From: Symsagittifera roscoffensis
Taxonomy: Eukaryota; Xenacoelomorpha; Acoela; Convolutidae
Assembly: GCF_963678635.1 (NCBI RefSeq)
Contig: NC_087068.1
Span: 15,071,872 to 15,131,871 of the forward strand
Direction of reading: 5' to 3'
DNA length: 60,000 nucleotides
Part shown: positions 10,392 to 22,771 of the stretch, piece by piece
Layout: the number at the start of each line of letters is the position of its first letter
Position numbering within the stretch: the first letter of the stretch is position 1
Notes under the pieces: generated by a model
What the model was told of the DNA's origin: nothing
The model's input: the letters and a program-made list of their open reading frames with translations, nothing else
Databases searched by the model: none
Position numbers and translations under genes: made by a program

Positions 10392-11583
10392 TCCAAGCTA
10401 TCTGAAAACCCTTGACAACGCCCCACTTTGGGCACTTTATTCAGTTTACTGGTTTAAATTGCTAGGTTGATCGAAACGATCGAACTTGTAAAACAGTATG
10501 GGTATACTATTTAATTAATATAAAGGTTTGATCCAACTAATCTGGTGTCAAAGTCACTGTCTTTTTTCGTTTTATGGTTTTTGTTCCTTTTTCTATTCTT
10601 TTTTGGTTTTTGTTTTGCTTTTTGTCTTTTTGCTCGTGTTTTTGTCCCCCTAGTTGCCCCCTTATACTCGGTTAGCTAAGCCTCGTTCGGAGAGCGCACC
10701 AGGAAATTTTCTCGAGTTTTCTTAAAAAGCTATCACGGTACAACCGGAAGGTTTGCACGTTCCTGTCGAACCGTACCGCCGGTACTCTAGAATGGGCATT
10801 CAGCCCGAAGCTGTCTCAAGTGGGTTCGACTCCGTAGTCTTGATGTCGTAAACACCCAGGAGCGCCATAAAAACACTATGTAACATTCGTCTACTGCAGT
10901 CACACATGAGGCTTAAGAAAAATAGGCCCTATAACCACTGGCTCAAGGGTCAGGGACACTATCTCTTGTGTTTTCCCACCTCAAGAACGGTCGGAGCCAG
11001 TTCGGTTCGCTTGTGACATGAGACTACGACCCGTTACAGCTTAAAGGCTACTACTAAAATATCCCCCCACTCTAGAATTAAGAACGTCCCCATACTTAGG
11101 TCTCTAGATACCCAAAATACATGAACGCCGTTAAAAACCGGGTTGGAACAATCCGTTAGGTTACTTTTTATTAGACAGTGTGACTTTGATCCATTTCAGA
11201 TGGATCAACCTAAAACTCGCCTTACCTCAACATAACAATTACAAAACACACTCTAGAATTTAAATTTGTACTCACATAGCAGCACGCTCAAGAATTGGGA
11301 AAATAATCCAGTCAGTAACTAACTCAAGAAATAAATAACTAAGAGAAGTTTTATGTTTTATAGTTTGGACAGCAAGGATAAGTTCATGCTCTAGAATTTG
11401 AGTTCTCTTGGACCGTTGGGACACTCTAGTTGTCCGCCTTTCCGCTGAAGGTTCACTCTGGTCCAACTTTAGTAATCGCTCTCTCGGGGATACTCTGTCT
11501 TCTATTTCAAGTAGGACAGCTCTACTCTCGTTCACTATGATGGAAATTGCGAATAGCAATTTCCCACTCGTTTTTAATTGACA

Positions 11584-14123
11584 ACTTCCCCGCAATTGTT
11601 CTAAAATTGTTCTGATTTCTTTTTCTGATTTTCAGTTATCGCGAGAAAATCGTGCATGACATGTTCCTTTCGAAATTTTGAAAAATTAAATTTCACTTCA
11701 AAATCAAGTATTTTCTGCTCTTCTCAAGGTCAAACTTCCAAATATGACCGACTGGCACACAATGGAAGAATCTGTCTATAAGCATTTTCTTTCGGGATCA
11801 AATTTATGCGCTCTGCTCATCCATCTGAACTCCCCGGACAAAATTTTATCCTCCAGGTCTTGTTCCTCACCTTGAACATTTTCTTCTACACCTGACTCCC
11901 CGGACAAATTTTCTTGTCCCCGGTCTTGTTGATGATCTCGCCTGTTCTCATCAACAACCTTCTCCACGGACAATTTTTCTTGCCCCTGGGTTTGTTTAAC
12001 CACTTCGCCTTCCTGATCCTGATCCTCAAAGGTGACAATTTCTTTTGTGTCTCTTTCACCTAATCTTTTAGTTTGTATGATGTACTTGTCAAGACGTTTT
12101 GGGGTATCGAGGACACTAGTTGCTGAACTATTGTCCTACAATCCCTTTCATTTTCCTCGTGTTGACGTCTTGATGGCTCAATCTTTATTTTCTCAATGAG
12201 TGTCAGCGATGCCATGGCTGCTGCCCACTCGGGGTCATCTCTTGTTACTTCTCTCTCCAACAATTCACCCAGCATCCGCTGCACTTGTGGTGTGAACTGC
12301 ACCGTTTTATCCAGCAATGAGAGGCTGTTTATGTTCATACGAGAGAGTTACTGTTGGGCCAGGTTCAAACGTAGCAACAGATCCAAAGGCAGCGGGTCCT
12401 TCTTTGATAAGATCTTTATTTCCGCTGCGTTTTCCACCGGTAACTTGGGGTGTCCCAGAATTGGATGTCCAGACTTGTCTAACCATCTCGTCCACGGAAG
12501 CGCCTCATAAGTTTCATTATTCAGAAAAGAGAACCCTTCCTTGATTTCCGAATGATTGGCTTGCTTCTGTTCAAGTCTTTCATAAAACTCAGTCTTCTTG
12601 CTGAGGCTGTCAGCATTCTGGTGTTTGTCAAGCATCCTGTGCTCGATTATTACGTGGTATCCGTCTAATCTGACTATCCACCGACCAACTTAGCTCTGGT
12701 CCATCGAGTACGTCTTCAACCAGGATAACGCTCTATTGTCCACGCGTAACTTAAAGGGAGCGCTCCCTAAGTATGCGCGGTACTTCTCCAGGAATGTGAC
12801 CACTGCAAACAGCTCTGCCTTTGGTGCACCATACTTCATTTCAGTGTCACTCAACACTTTACTGCCATATATAATGGGACCGATAACTGTTCTCCCATTT
12901 CATTCCTGCTCCTGATGCAGTATTCCTGGGATTTCCACTTTTGATGCATTTGTGTCAAGAACATACGTGCCCTTCTCAAGTGCCCTTCTCAAGCTTGTCA
13001 AGCGCACAGTTCCGTTTTTACGTTCTCGAAGGCAGCTTGAGCTTCTTCGTTCCATTCGAACTTCTTTCCTTTGTTGCGCATCAGTTTCTCAATGGGGTAC
13101 ACCTTGTCTGCATATCCTTTTATGAACTCACGGTAATTATTGGCAAAACATAGGAAGCTCATGAGTTGTGTGTCCGTTCTGGGAGCCTCTCATGTAAACA
13201 CAGCCTCCACTGCTTCCTGGTCCGGCCTCACGCCATGCCTGTCCACCATTCTTCCCAGATACTTGAGTTAATCCCTAAGGATTTTAACATTTCGATGGTT
13301 TGCATTTCAAGCCTGCGCGTTTCATGCAGCCAAAGACCTCATCGAGCCAATCAATGTGGTCTTCCAAGGTGGGTGTTGCTATGACCACGTCATCCACGTA
13401 ACACACATCAAGGTTACCGTACTTCTTCGTCTTTCGGGTCAAAGCCTGAGCCATCAGTCTTTGAAAAGTGGCCGTGGCGTTGCACAAACCAAAGGGCATC
13501 CTCTTCTACTGGTACAACCTCAATTCGCATGGGAATCCGGTCTTTTCTCTGCCCTTCTGTCGCCGAGGGACCTGCCAGAAGGCAGAACCCAAGTCCAATG
13601 TTGTGAAGAACTTGGCGTCACCAAGTTTCGAGAGGCTCTCGTCTATTTGCAGTATCGGGTACGCATCTTTTATTTTCATGCGTTCAGGTAACAAAAAACG
13701 CATCAGAACCTAAGCTGCCCCCTTCTTCTTGGCCATGATTATTCCGCAAGCCCAAGGCAATTTCGAGGGTTCTATCATGTCGTATTCCAGCAACATTTCT
13801 ATTTCCGCTCGGCACTCATCCGATTTATGAGGCGCCATTCGCTTTGCGCCTTCCCAATGAGGAATGGCGTCTTCCTCTAATTCTATTTCGTGTTCGACGA
13901 TATTGCAGCAACCGATGTCCGCCTTAGGTTTTGAAAATACTTCCGCATTCCGATTTAAAACCGCCCTTAATGATTCAAACTCTCCCTCACCTATTTTTCC
14001 TCTCAAGTGTTCTATCTCCGGCAACACCGGTTTGTCGGATTCTAGTTCATATGACGAGGGGCGTTCCGGAAAATTCGAGCAGCTCGACAAACCGTCATCC
14101 GTCTCGGATTTCATTGAAATCAT
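11584..14123 (-). pseudogene. E2 RT-RNase H remnant (pol, broken)
   Basis: The fragments align with E1 pol: PHKSDECRAEIEMLLEYDMI and WACGIIMAKKKG at the RT start, LDLGSAFWQVP at 13,506-13,703, and MPFGLCNATATFQRLMAQAL then CYVDDVVIATPTLEDH at 13,284-13,499. Stops and frame changes follow, for example after KCKPSKC. The RNase H connection is read in pieces down to HQNADSLSKKTEFYERLEQK near 12,630. From 12,340 to 11,776 only acidic linker remnants remain (LSGESGVEEN type). No integrase is present. It cannot make a functional polymerase. Confidence 0.88.
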
Positions 14124-15588
14124 TTATTAAAAGATTTAATTTCATCAATTCTCTTTAAATTTTTATCTTTGTCAGCATGATTCTGGCAGTGATTCACATT
14201 CTATCTCTTCAAGTTTTGTGTCTCCTCATAGTCGGTTTTCACCGGCAAAGCGTAACCAAGTTTTTTACCACGCATGATTGTAACCATGGTGTCCAGTGTG
14301 TTCAACAACACACAGGCACACAGCCCGTTTCGTGTTACTGAAAAGCTCCGGCCTAAAATCACCGAGCTTTGATTATTTGGGTTGGGTAACAGACAAATTT
14401 GTTTACTATCACTTAACGAATTTAAGTTTCTCATTCTGAAAATTGCTATTACAGCTTGTCCCGGCTGTAGTTTTACCTTTCTATCTAAAAAATTGGTACC
14501 TTGTTTTCATTTGTTATTATTCTATTAATTGGTTTCTTAACATACTTCCGGTCCGGGTTTCTAATCCTTTTAGGCCGTTGTTCAAGTCAATCGTCACATC
14601 AAAATTCCGGACAAAATCACGGCCCAGGACGAACTGGTCTGAGTCGTCTAAATTCTCAACCACCAGAACGCCATCTAAATTCTCAGATGGCGTTCTCCCA
14701 TGTGAAGGACCGTTATTGGTGTCCTTCCGGCCACGTAGATTGGTGTCCTTCCGGACATCTGAAATTCGTTGGAATTAGATCTTCCCTCGTGAAGCCTATT
14801 CTTTCCAAAGTCTTTATTGGCGTCACGCTTACCACTGCTCCTGTATCCAGTAGACCTGTTACTCCAATTTTCTTCCCATTGGTGTCTAGCAGATGTGCAG
14901 TCACATCTGCTTCGTACCCTATGTGTACTGCATCTTGCTCCATCATGGCATCATGGCCGATTCTACGGACCTTAAGTTCTTCCTGACCCAAAAAGATTTG
15001 CCCCATTTGGTCACTATCTGTTGTGACGTAGATTCTAGTGTAGATACTTATCCCGTCAACGTTCAACATCACTTGATACGGTCCATAGACTTCCACGTAG
15101 CGCCCGTGGAGTTTCTTTGTTCGAGGGCCACCCGTTGTCAACACTGCTCGCACAGCCCTCGACTCAGTGCGTGGCTCTACCTGTCTCAGATAATCAGCAT
15201 ATGTGTCTAAATGCATCATTGTGAACTCTGAGGGTTCACTTAGGTTCCTGATCACCTGATGTCCCGCAACTGAAATTATTGATTGTAGTCTGATTCCTTG
15301 TGGCAACATGGAAAACGTCTGCCCAGAGATCATATTTGGTTTCATGCTCAAACTGCTTGGTGCTTTCGTTTCTTCGACTTCTGATGCCTCGAAGGCGTTT
15401 AGCTTTTCCTGAATTGTCTCATTCTCTAGTTCGAGCTTCACCTTTTGTTCGATCTCCTTCGTCACCAACTCCTGCTGGAATCTGTTAAGAGCATCCCTCG
15501 CGGCTGCCCTATAGTCGATCTTGAAGTCATCTGCCGCAGCCACCGGTTCCGGTTCACGTATCTCTTCCGTTACTGCGTGCATCTTCTT
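14124..15588 (-). pseudogene. E2 protease and linker remnant
   Basis: The frame 14,713-15,582 (289 codons) holds the aspartic protease motif LLDTGAVVSVTPIKTLERIG. The piece at 14,201-14,434 matches the E1 linker (LGRSFSVTRNGLCACVLLNT, GKKLGYALPVKTDYEE). Between them, near 14,640-14,760, small duplications and a hairpin insertion disrupt the frame. Homology to E1 is clear throughout. Confidence 0.85.
14665..14696. repeat. 12-bp perfect hairpin inside the broken E2 protease
   Basis: AGAACGCCATCT, an 8-base loop, then AGATGGCGTTCT. The loop aaattctc repeats sequence found just upstream (ctaaattctcaac), and GGTGTCCTTCCGG is doubled just downstream. This looks like a templated local duplication/inversion during decay. 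Confidence 0.8.
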
Positions 15589-18199
15589 TGTTGCCAGCTC
15601 TTGTGGTTTCTCCTTCCTTCCGCTTCACTCAACAGGCGAGCCTTGATGGATTTCACACCCGATAAAGCTTTCTCATGCCTTGGATGCTTGATGTCTGCCA
15701 CAGCATCCCAAAACGGCATCCCAAAGACAATCCGATTTAAAATGACCTTCCAAGTTACAAAAGAAACACCTTGGGCCGAATTTCGCAATTACTCCTCTCA
15801 TGAAATCTTCATGATTGACCTCTGACGCGTCTTCATCTTCGAGGCTAAAGCCTATAGCTTTCATGCCCTGTTTGTAGGTTGGGCAAGCTGAAACATGATG
15901 GTCCGTCGGACTGCAATTTGCACAAGAGCGTCTCTTGTCCAGATCGTCCATTGGTTTGTACCAGTTTTACCTTGGTTGGCTGGTCCATTGTTAAAACTGC
16001 CATAATTGTTTTTATAGTATCCAGATCTCGATGGAGGCTTCAGTAAGGGAGATTCCTTTGACTTGACTCTCAACTCCTCTGGTGTTGGCGCATTGGTTGA
16101 AACCGGTGTGTAATGTGTCGCTAACATCGTTCGAAGCTCATCATTCTTCACACCAGCGATAAATTTTGAAGCTACTGCCAGGTTCATCCTTTTGTTCGAC
16201 TCATCTGGTTGGCTACGCCTTCTCAGCATCTCCAAATCGTCTAGAAACGTGTCTATTGTCTCGTCTCTCCGTTGCCTCCGTTTCTCGAAGCGCATCATTG
16301 CTTTGTGTCCTTGCACTCTTGAGCCAAAACGATTTAACAAGATTTCAAAGATTTTCTCAGCAGTGTCCCGCTGGTATTGCTATTTGGCCATTACACAATT
16401 TAGGGCTGTCCCTTTTAGGTTACTGGTGAGCGCACTGCATTCTTGTCTTTCTGACAAGCCCTTCTGTTCAAAATGCAGTTTCATTACCTCTATCCAGGTA
16501 TCAATACAGCCGTCAGATTCATCTTTATAGCATCTTAGTTTCTTAAAAACCCTTCTGGACTTTTCACTGCGTTGATCGGTTCTAGGTAACCTCGTTAGGA
16601 ATATTTCCAAAGACCTGCTCAGAGGTTCAAAGGCTGTGGCCATTGATGTCGCTTCCCTTGAATGCCGCGCTTGAGCATCATTGCCCCCTGATAGGTGCTC
16701 TGGATTTTCCCTTCTGTCCGAATCACTGGGATAACTTCTAACTTGATTCGCATGACTCCAGTACCTGGAACCACATCCCCCAGTCGCATGTGTATTTTGC
16801 GTCGGTCGTTAGTTTGAGGTCGGACTGTTGCTAGTTGAACTTCCTCTGATGTTTGGGCCCCGTGTCCTTTTTACCCCTGTGGCATAGCTGGTTGAACTGC
16901 CCCTTCCTCTAGTGGATCCATATGTCGTTCTTCTATTGGGTTGTTCATTGAAGTTCACTCTCGGCTCCCTGCCGGGTTCTCCGAGTTTGTTTCCCCATTC
17001 TTCGAGTAGCCCATCCAACCTGTCCATCATAGCCTGAATTCGCCTCTCCATCATCGCGTCTATCTTCGTGTCAAGGTTCCCAAGAGTCTTCTCTTGTTGA
17101 ATTCTCAACTTCTCCATGTCATCTCTCAATCGTAACTCTCTCTGCTCAGCTTCCCTCGTCATTCGCGACAAGTTCTTCGCCAAGTGTTCATCCGTTCTCT
17201 CCTTCAAGCGTTTTTCGCTTCTGCTAGCTTCTTCTCTGTCGCGGTTGATCTCTTCCCGCATGTTTTCTCTCTCAACGTGGACTGCCTTTTCTAGTTCACT
17301 CATTCTTAAGAACATCTGTTTATTCTGTTCTCGTATGCTGCCCACTATATTGGACAATGCTCCGTTGTCCACTAATGGCGTCACAATTGGTGGTGTCACC
17401 CTGCCGGTTCCAGGTAGCTTGGTGCTGGTCGAGACTCGGGTCTTGATTCTCTGCCTCGACGTCTCTTCATGATCCATTTCTGGATCAGCAAGTGGGTTAC
17501 ATAGCCCTGTGTTTCTGTTCTTCCCAGTTCGCATCTCCGAACTCGTCATGGTCACAAAGTCTCCTAACTGGCCTGATCCGTTTGTGGTCTTGCTTATTGT
17601 CCTGATTACACCAAATCAAATTGGTCCATGGAGCCAGTCTCTCTATATGTGTTTGCGTCATTCTACTGAGTCGAACTATTGATGCTGACTTGAGATCCGA
17701 AGTCATCTTGCTCGTCATCGTCCTCCTCTTCTTCCTGGGTTTCTGCTTCATCTCCTGTACCCGTTCCCATGGTAAATGGAAATAAGTTTCGCAAAGTGTT
17801 CTTAACTCTTTCTGAAAACGAGGAGGACGTTGCCGGTTTCTCCGGCACGCCATGCATCATAGTGTTGTCTGTGGATGATCTTTTGGTCGCCACATTTTCA
17901 GTAGAGATGTCGGACAGTTCCGACATCTCTTTTCGGTTCATAGTCCCGGTGGAAGTGGCAAAATTTTGGCCTTGTTCTACCGGAGTAGATTCACTCGCCA
18001 ATCTTCTGTTTCAGCTCCCTTCAGGTCCATGTCCGTCCCGGTTCTCATCCATGGCAAGTTCCGGATGAACCTCTACTTCTAACATTGCCTTTTGTCCTTC
18101 TGACGTCTTTTGACTCCTGGTTTCAACCATTCTGTCTGAAACTTTTTTCCCTTTGTCGGTCTGGATTTGTGTGATCCTTTCCACAAAAGAGTCGCTCAT
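15589..18199 (-). pseudogene. E2 gag remnant
   Basis: The ATG at 18,199 starts MSDSFVERITQIQTDKGKKV, which stops at 18,011. Further pieces continue in other frames: 17,663-18,001, a coiled-coil-rich piece at 16,809-17,555 (EKAVHVERENMREEINRDRE), 16,380-16,643, and 15,861-16,340 with NRFGSRVQGHKAMMRFEKRR. An in-frame stop near 16,379 separates the last two. Zinc knuckles CANCSPTDHHVSAC and CFFCNLEGHFKSDC survive at 15,673-15,951. All pieces align in order with E1 Gag, so this is one broken gene. Confidence 0.87.
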
Positions 18200-18951
18200 T
18201 GCCTTTCTTTGTTTCTCTGGTATGAATTTCCTAGAGCTATCACTTAGTTTGGGTAATCCTTGACTTGTCTAGACTCATTTTCATTTTATCACTTCTTGAT
18301 GCCTATACACTCAATTCGATGGCTAGTGTCCTGGTTGTTTAACTACTGATAATAATATTACATCACAAAATATTCCAAAAGTTTCACTGAAATAGTGACC
18401 ATGAATCCTTGTATGTTATCACAGTATAGCGTGTATACAATTTATTCACAATAATCGATTATTAGTTGTAAGATATGAAGCTAGCACAGTCTGATGATAT
18501 CAATATATTTAAAAGATAGTGTGCTCACTACCCAATCAAGAACGGATATTAATCATTTAAAACCAAAAATGAAGGAAAATTAAAATGTTTTCAATGAAAA
18601 ACGTAAGTGTTTTGTACTTTAGTCAGTGGCAATGTAATAGTCGAACTTGTTTCTAAAGAAAGAGCTTTCGTTGCTCCGTGCTGCACCAAACAGACAAATC
18701 TCGAATGCAGTAATGTTCTCAAGTGGGCCTCTATTGCACCCACCGAGTCCTGTGTTACCTATCTGCCTTCGGATTGCCCGAGCTAGACCTACTAAAATCC
18801 TCAAAGCAATCACTTTTCCAAAAAACGATTTGGATTTCAATCCACACAAATCAGTGACAAACTCTTTTTAAGTTCAGACCTAGTGTCGCAAATATCTGGG
18901 TGTAGACCTCTTTTGTTGTAGTCTGGTCTTTTATAAAAGGCAAGTTACCAG
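18200..18951 (-). other. E2 leader region between gag and LTR
   Basis: Non-coding and AT-rich, with no gene recognised. The plus-strand text caagttacca at 18,941-18,950 reads TGGTAACTTG on the minus strand. It sits where a primer-binding site is expected and resembles the E1 candidate TGGTCACCT. This boundary is tentative. Confidence 0.3.
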
Positions 18952-21746
18952 TGCAGTCACTGGTTCCTAGCCTGTCTCCTGATAACCTAATACCTTTCAC
19001 TATTTACTTTTCTTTTGTCTACTTAAGTTTTGACAAAAATAGGACCCCTCCGGATTGGCAAAAACAGGACCCCTCCAAATTGGCAAAAATAGGACCCTTG
19101 CTGATTGGCAAAATAGGACCCTTGCGGATTGGCAAAAATAGTATCCTTCCGGATTGGCAAAATTGGGACCCCTCCGGATTGCCGAAAATAGGACTTTTCC
19201 GGATTGGCAAAAATAAATCCCTTCCGGCTACCCTTCTGGATACGTTCTCCGATGCTATTATGCTGTAGGAACTAACTAAGAAGGGTGTATTTTTTGTCCC
19301 AAGACCCTTCCGGATCGAAGCTAAGCCTCTTATTTGACAATTCACCTTAACTGTGAAGGGTCTTATAACTAGCCCAGTTTCGACTCGAATATGGTTTTCT
19401 GGTTTCCTTAGCCTTTTCCCTTTTTGTCTAGAACAGCGTAAAACTGCCTTACTCAACAGTTACCACCCTTTGGTAGGGGTATAAGAACTTTCCAAAAAAA
19501 AATTTATAAAACGTGAAGGGTGTACCTTCACTAATTGGTAATATTGCTAAAAACAATTTTAAAAAGTTTTTACGCTTATTTTTTCTAATAATTAAAAACT
19601 TTATAAGTAAGCTCAACTAATTTTTGATCTAATGATATTAAGATCAACTGGATCTGTCCACTTGTTCCAAAGTTATTGACCAAAACGTTTTTTTTCTAAA
19701 GTCACAAAATTTTCTCTCTTATAGGTTCCGCCTAACTTTTTTCGCAATTTTGATCTTTTCGACCTAAAAATTATCGATTCAAGCTCAAATAACCTATATT
19801 CATCTAGTTCAATGCAAAAGATTTGATCCAAAACGTTCCAGCTGTCAAAAAACAATGCTATTTGGACCCTTCCGGATGGATGAATCCACTAAATCAAACA
19901 CGTTAAGTCCGTTTTCACTGTAACCCGGCAGGTTATCGGCAAACGGGTTTTAAAACCTGTCAATTCACTAGTGAACGTTGTCCGAACAACAATTCTCACT
20001 GTCCTAACTCAAAAATTTCTGAAAATTTTCTTTTTTGTAGCGTTTCGTTCTTTCAAAAATCAAGAAAATTCGGTTTTTGGTACCCAATTAGTTCCAACCA
20101 CTTCCGAACTAAACTTAACCGGTTCTACCTATTATACTAGTACAGTTACGATGTAACCCACTAATTTAGCGCTTTTTTCCGTTTCAAAAAATATCGATAT
20201 CTCAAAAAATCGCGATTTGTGGGGGGATGAAAATATCGCTATTTTGACCCTTAAAACCGGTCTGCTTACTGTGTTTTTCACTGAAAAACGGTATAGGAGT
20301 ATTAATATGAGCTGTATTATACCCCTCCGGGTTTGTTCAATAGCCGAATTAAGGTGCTTAACTCGGAAATTCGCAATTCGTTGAAGGGTCAAGGGTCACT
20401 ACAGTGCAGTCACTGTCGAGCCCCCCCACAGATTAATATCCTATTTTTTGTACCAAAACGGATACAAAACTTTTCAACAATACCCAACAGTCGCTTGCTG
20501 TTGTCCTTGAGCCCTTTCTTGTCGCTCCTTGCACTGCTTGCCGGATCAGTCTTCTTCTCTAATCCGGAGGCCCTTCTGGACTGAGCGCAAATTAGCATTA
20601 ACGTGCTTAAATACTCAATCAACCCTAGAATACAATCACCACAAACGGGCCACAAATTTGATCGTAATTATTTTGACTGATATAAATGCCTGAAAAAACA
20701 ATATATATAACAACAACAAACGGGAGGGTCGGATCACAACTCGTCTAGGGGGATGATTTCTACTGACTTGATACTTTTTTTTTTAACTGTTTTTGGTTTT
20801 TTCGGTTATTTATTTGTTTTTTTTTTGTTTTTTCGTAGGTAATATACTACTTTTTGTTTGGTTTCCTGTATGTCTTTAAGTGTTTTTTTGGTCACATACA
20901 CTCAGGAAATGACGGGACCGCGAGTCCTCCCGCCCAGCCTGAATTGTGAATTTTCGGTCTTAACTAGGTTTAAAAGCTATTCACGGGAATCCGGAAGGAT
21001 TCCGTGTTCCGAACTACCCTTCCGCCCCGATGGTTAGGGCGTTGTTTTGAGCATCCGCTCGGTGCGGAGTGCTCGTTAAGGGTTCTGCCGGTCATGATGT
21101 TAAAAAAGAATAACACCCTGGAGAGCCATAAAAACATCTATGTAACATTCGCCCGGAAGTAAATATCGACGGAAAATAAAACTAGGTTCTAAAACGACTG
21201 GCTAGCATCTAAACACAGCTCTACATGCTTTTCACCACTCTGCCAAATCCAGTTCTTTTGGTGGTCTTTCTAACATCGGGTCAACAAAAACATTACTGTT
21301 TCCGGCTTCGATCAGAACGCCCTAATTAATCTAATTCTATGCAAAATAGTGAGCTCATGGCTTGGTCTCAGTATCCCCAGACAACGAGGTCACTCCTTAA
21401 AACAGAGCTACTACTTATTTATCATATTACTATTGTTTTTTTTTCAGTAGATAAAAATCGCCATCTCCATCGAAGATGGATCAATCCTTTCCCTCCACTT
21501 CTAGCTTCTCATAATCTGAAAACGAATTTGGATGTTATTAATTCAGTTCAAAACATTTCCAGGAAGCTAAAAGTTAGTTAAAATAATGTTTAAGTTATCT
21601 CCCGAGACCCCTCTGGATTCTGGAAACCGGGCAAATAACGCTCTTATTTCTTCTCGCAAGGCTGGACACGTCGTCCCAACACCCTTCGGGACAATCGTTA
21701 CAACTCGGAGCGGGACAATCGTTAAAACTCGGAGTGGTTTTTGACA
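18952..21746 (-). repeat. Probable 5' LTR of E2
   Basis: The outer end at 21,746 reads TGTCAAAAACCACTCC on the minus strand, matching the E1 LTR start in style. Shared LTR landmarks with E1: cataaaaacatctatgtaac at 21,128-21,150, a long T-rich tract at 20,770-20,890, a segment with ccggaaggattcc near 20,990, and a CCATCGAAGATGG hairpin near 21,467. A GACCCTTCCGGAT-like motif recurs (19,300, 19,865, 20,325, 21,605). A 23-bp duplication with gggacaatcgtta lies at 21,688-21,735. The inner end is uncertain. Confidence 0.5.
19041..19227. repeat. 24-25-bp minisatellite (AGGACCCTTCCGGATTGGCA type), ~7.5 copies
   Basis: Head-to-tail units built on aggacccctccggattggc followed by an A-rich spacer, with base changes between copies. 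It is unrelated in sequence to the E1 minisatellites. ORFs across it are repeat products. Confidence 0.95.
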
Positions 21747-22288
21747 ATCATATTCTTTCTTCAATGTCGATCAGTTTCACACGATTTCCGTTGTTGTTGT
21801 TTTTCACTAAGAATTCTCTCGTTCTGTTTTCGCAGTTTCAGTTGGTGCGAAATATAAAAAGAATACGCGTCGTTCACGTCCAAATCGAGTTTTTAAAAAT
21901 TAGCATGTTAGTCAAAATTAACCCCTCCAGATTTTTCTAATCGTTCAATTAGCGTTACTAAACCACAAGATACGAATACGAAATTGCGTTTTGTCCATTC
22001 TGGTCGAATTCCACAATTGAATTGTAAAATTAAGACTATAATCATTCTGTTATAAAGTCACGACACATCAATAGGGCAAATCAGAAGCGATCAGACAGTC
22101 TGACGCTTAACCAACGGTCTGTTGGAAGACAGCTCCTTTGAGATGAAACGTTAATTGACTCCCTAGCGACTAGTAGAAAAAGTGCAGTTTGGGTTCCTAA
22201 CGCTAAACGGCGGCGAACGAAGAGAAAGATAGCTTAAAAGACAAATATAGGGATTGCATTCATGAGGGATGTATTTTTCAACTTTTAG
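21747..22288. other. Host flank of E2, probable intron
   Basis: AT-rich sequence between the E2 LTR end and the exon at 22,289. It has acceptor-like sites (tgttttcgcag near 21,835; aaaagtgcag near 22,186) but no open frame I can tie to a gene. The polypyrimidine stretch before 22,289 ends ttttcaacttttag. Confidence 0.4.
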
Positions 22289-22554
22289 CCTGTGAAGTTC
22301 AGGGAGCCGCCGGAACTAGCAGTGACATTTTTCTTCACAAGATCTGGGCGAATTTGAGCATATTTACAGAGGACCCAGGGCAAGTAGTCTTCTTAAACAG
22401 AGAATCTGCCCAGATTTACGAGCTACTAACGGTGCCTGTGTACTCGGGACGTAAAATGGTAAACTGTGTGCGAAGAAATTTTTTATTTGAAGAGCCAAGG
22501 GAACAAAATCGCTCTCCAGTAAAAGTGTCTGATGGAATTGTAGCATCATTTGAG
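22289..22554 (+). CDS. Internal exon of an unidentified host gene
   Basis: An acceptor (ttttcaacttttag) precedes a 266-nt open stretch that ends at a donor (gag|gtcagt). It begins with 2 nt of a split codon and ends in phase 0. The translation has balanced, non-repetitive composition and includes CEVQGAAGTSSDIFLHKIWA, NLSIFTEDPGQVVFLNRES, IYELLTVPVYSGRKMVNCVR and SPVKVSDGIVASFE, unlike the low-complexity shadow ORFs around it. I do not recognise the family. Upstream exons must lie to the left, either in the 21.7-22.3 kb gap or beyond the nested LTR elements, which would then sit in an intron. A possible last exon follows at 22,772. Confidence 0.6.
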
Positions 22555-22771
22555 GTCAGTTCTGTGGACTTGCTTTCAACTGCAGTTTATCCTGTGCTGG
22601 CGTTAGTTTGCTCAATCTAGTTAGCTGGATTCCCAACCGTTTGTCTCTTTAACTCTATTCACGTTATACTTTACTTTTCTCCAATTTATGAGAATGAGAA
22701 TGCAATGGTTTTTTGATTGGGTCAAAAGATGAATGATATTTTCTGACCTTCTAAAAAAATTTGATTTTCAG

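Larger units (their letters stand above)
1..11583 (-). mobile_element. Ty3/gypsy-type LTR retrotransposon E1 (5' LTR, leader, intact gag-pol; 3' end beyond window)
   Basis: Read on the minus strand: a 5' LTR whose outer end is probably at 11,583 (starting TGTCAATTAAAAACGAG), a leader of about 1 kb with a minisatellite, then one gag-pol frame that leaves the window at position 1. The order gag, protease, RT, RNase H, integrase is that of Ty3/gypsy elements, not Ty1/copia. The coding frame has no visible stop or frameshift, so this looks like a young copy. The 3' LTR and target-site duplication lie outside the window. E1 abuts the broken pol of E2, which suggests insertion into E2. Confidence 0.88.
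9591..11583 (-). repeat. Probable 5' LTR of E1
   Basis: The outer end at 11,583 reads TGTCAATTAAAAACGAG on the minus strand and resembles the E2 outer end TGTCAAAAACCACTCC. The inner end at 9,591 is tentative: it gives LTR termini TGTC...GACA and places a TGG-starting sequence one base later. Homology with E2 is visible at 10,866-10,893 (cataaaaacactatgtaac), in the pyrimidine-rich stretch 10,555-10,650, and at a CCATTTCAGATGG hairpin near 11,192. There is no credible coding sequence. Confidence 0.55.
11584..21746 (-). mobile_element. Decayed Ty3/gypsy-type LTR retrotransposon E2
   Basis: A relative of E1 in the same orientation, with the same gag, protease, RT and RNase H order but many frameshifts and stops. 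Its outer LTR end is placed at 21,746. Coding similarity to E1 fades near 11,776 and the E1 LTR begins at 11,583, so integrase and the 3' LTR are absent from this side. The simplest reading is that E1 inserted into E2 pol and split it. A 3'-truncated E2 next to E1 is the alternative. Confidence 0.8.

Noticed and set aside
11272-11595. 107-codon minus-strand ORF
   Set aside because: It lies across the E1 LTR end with no recognisable motif and no counterpart in E2.
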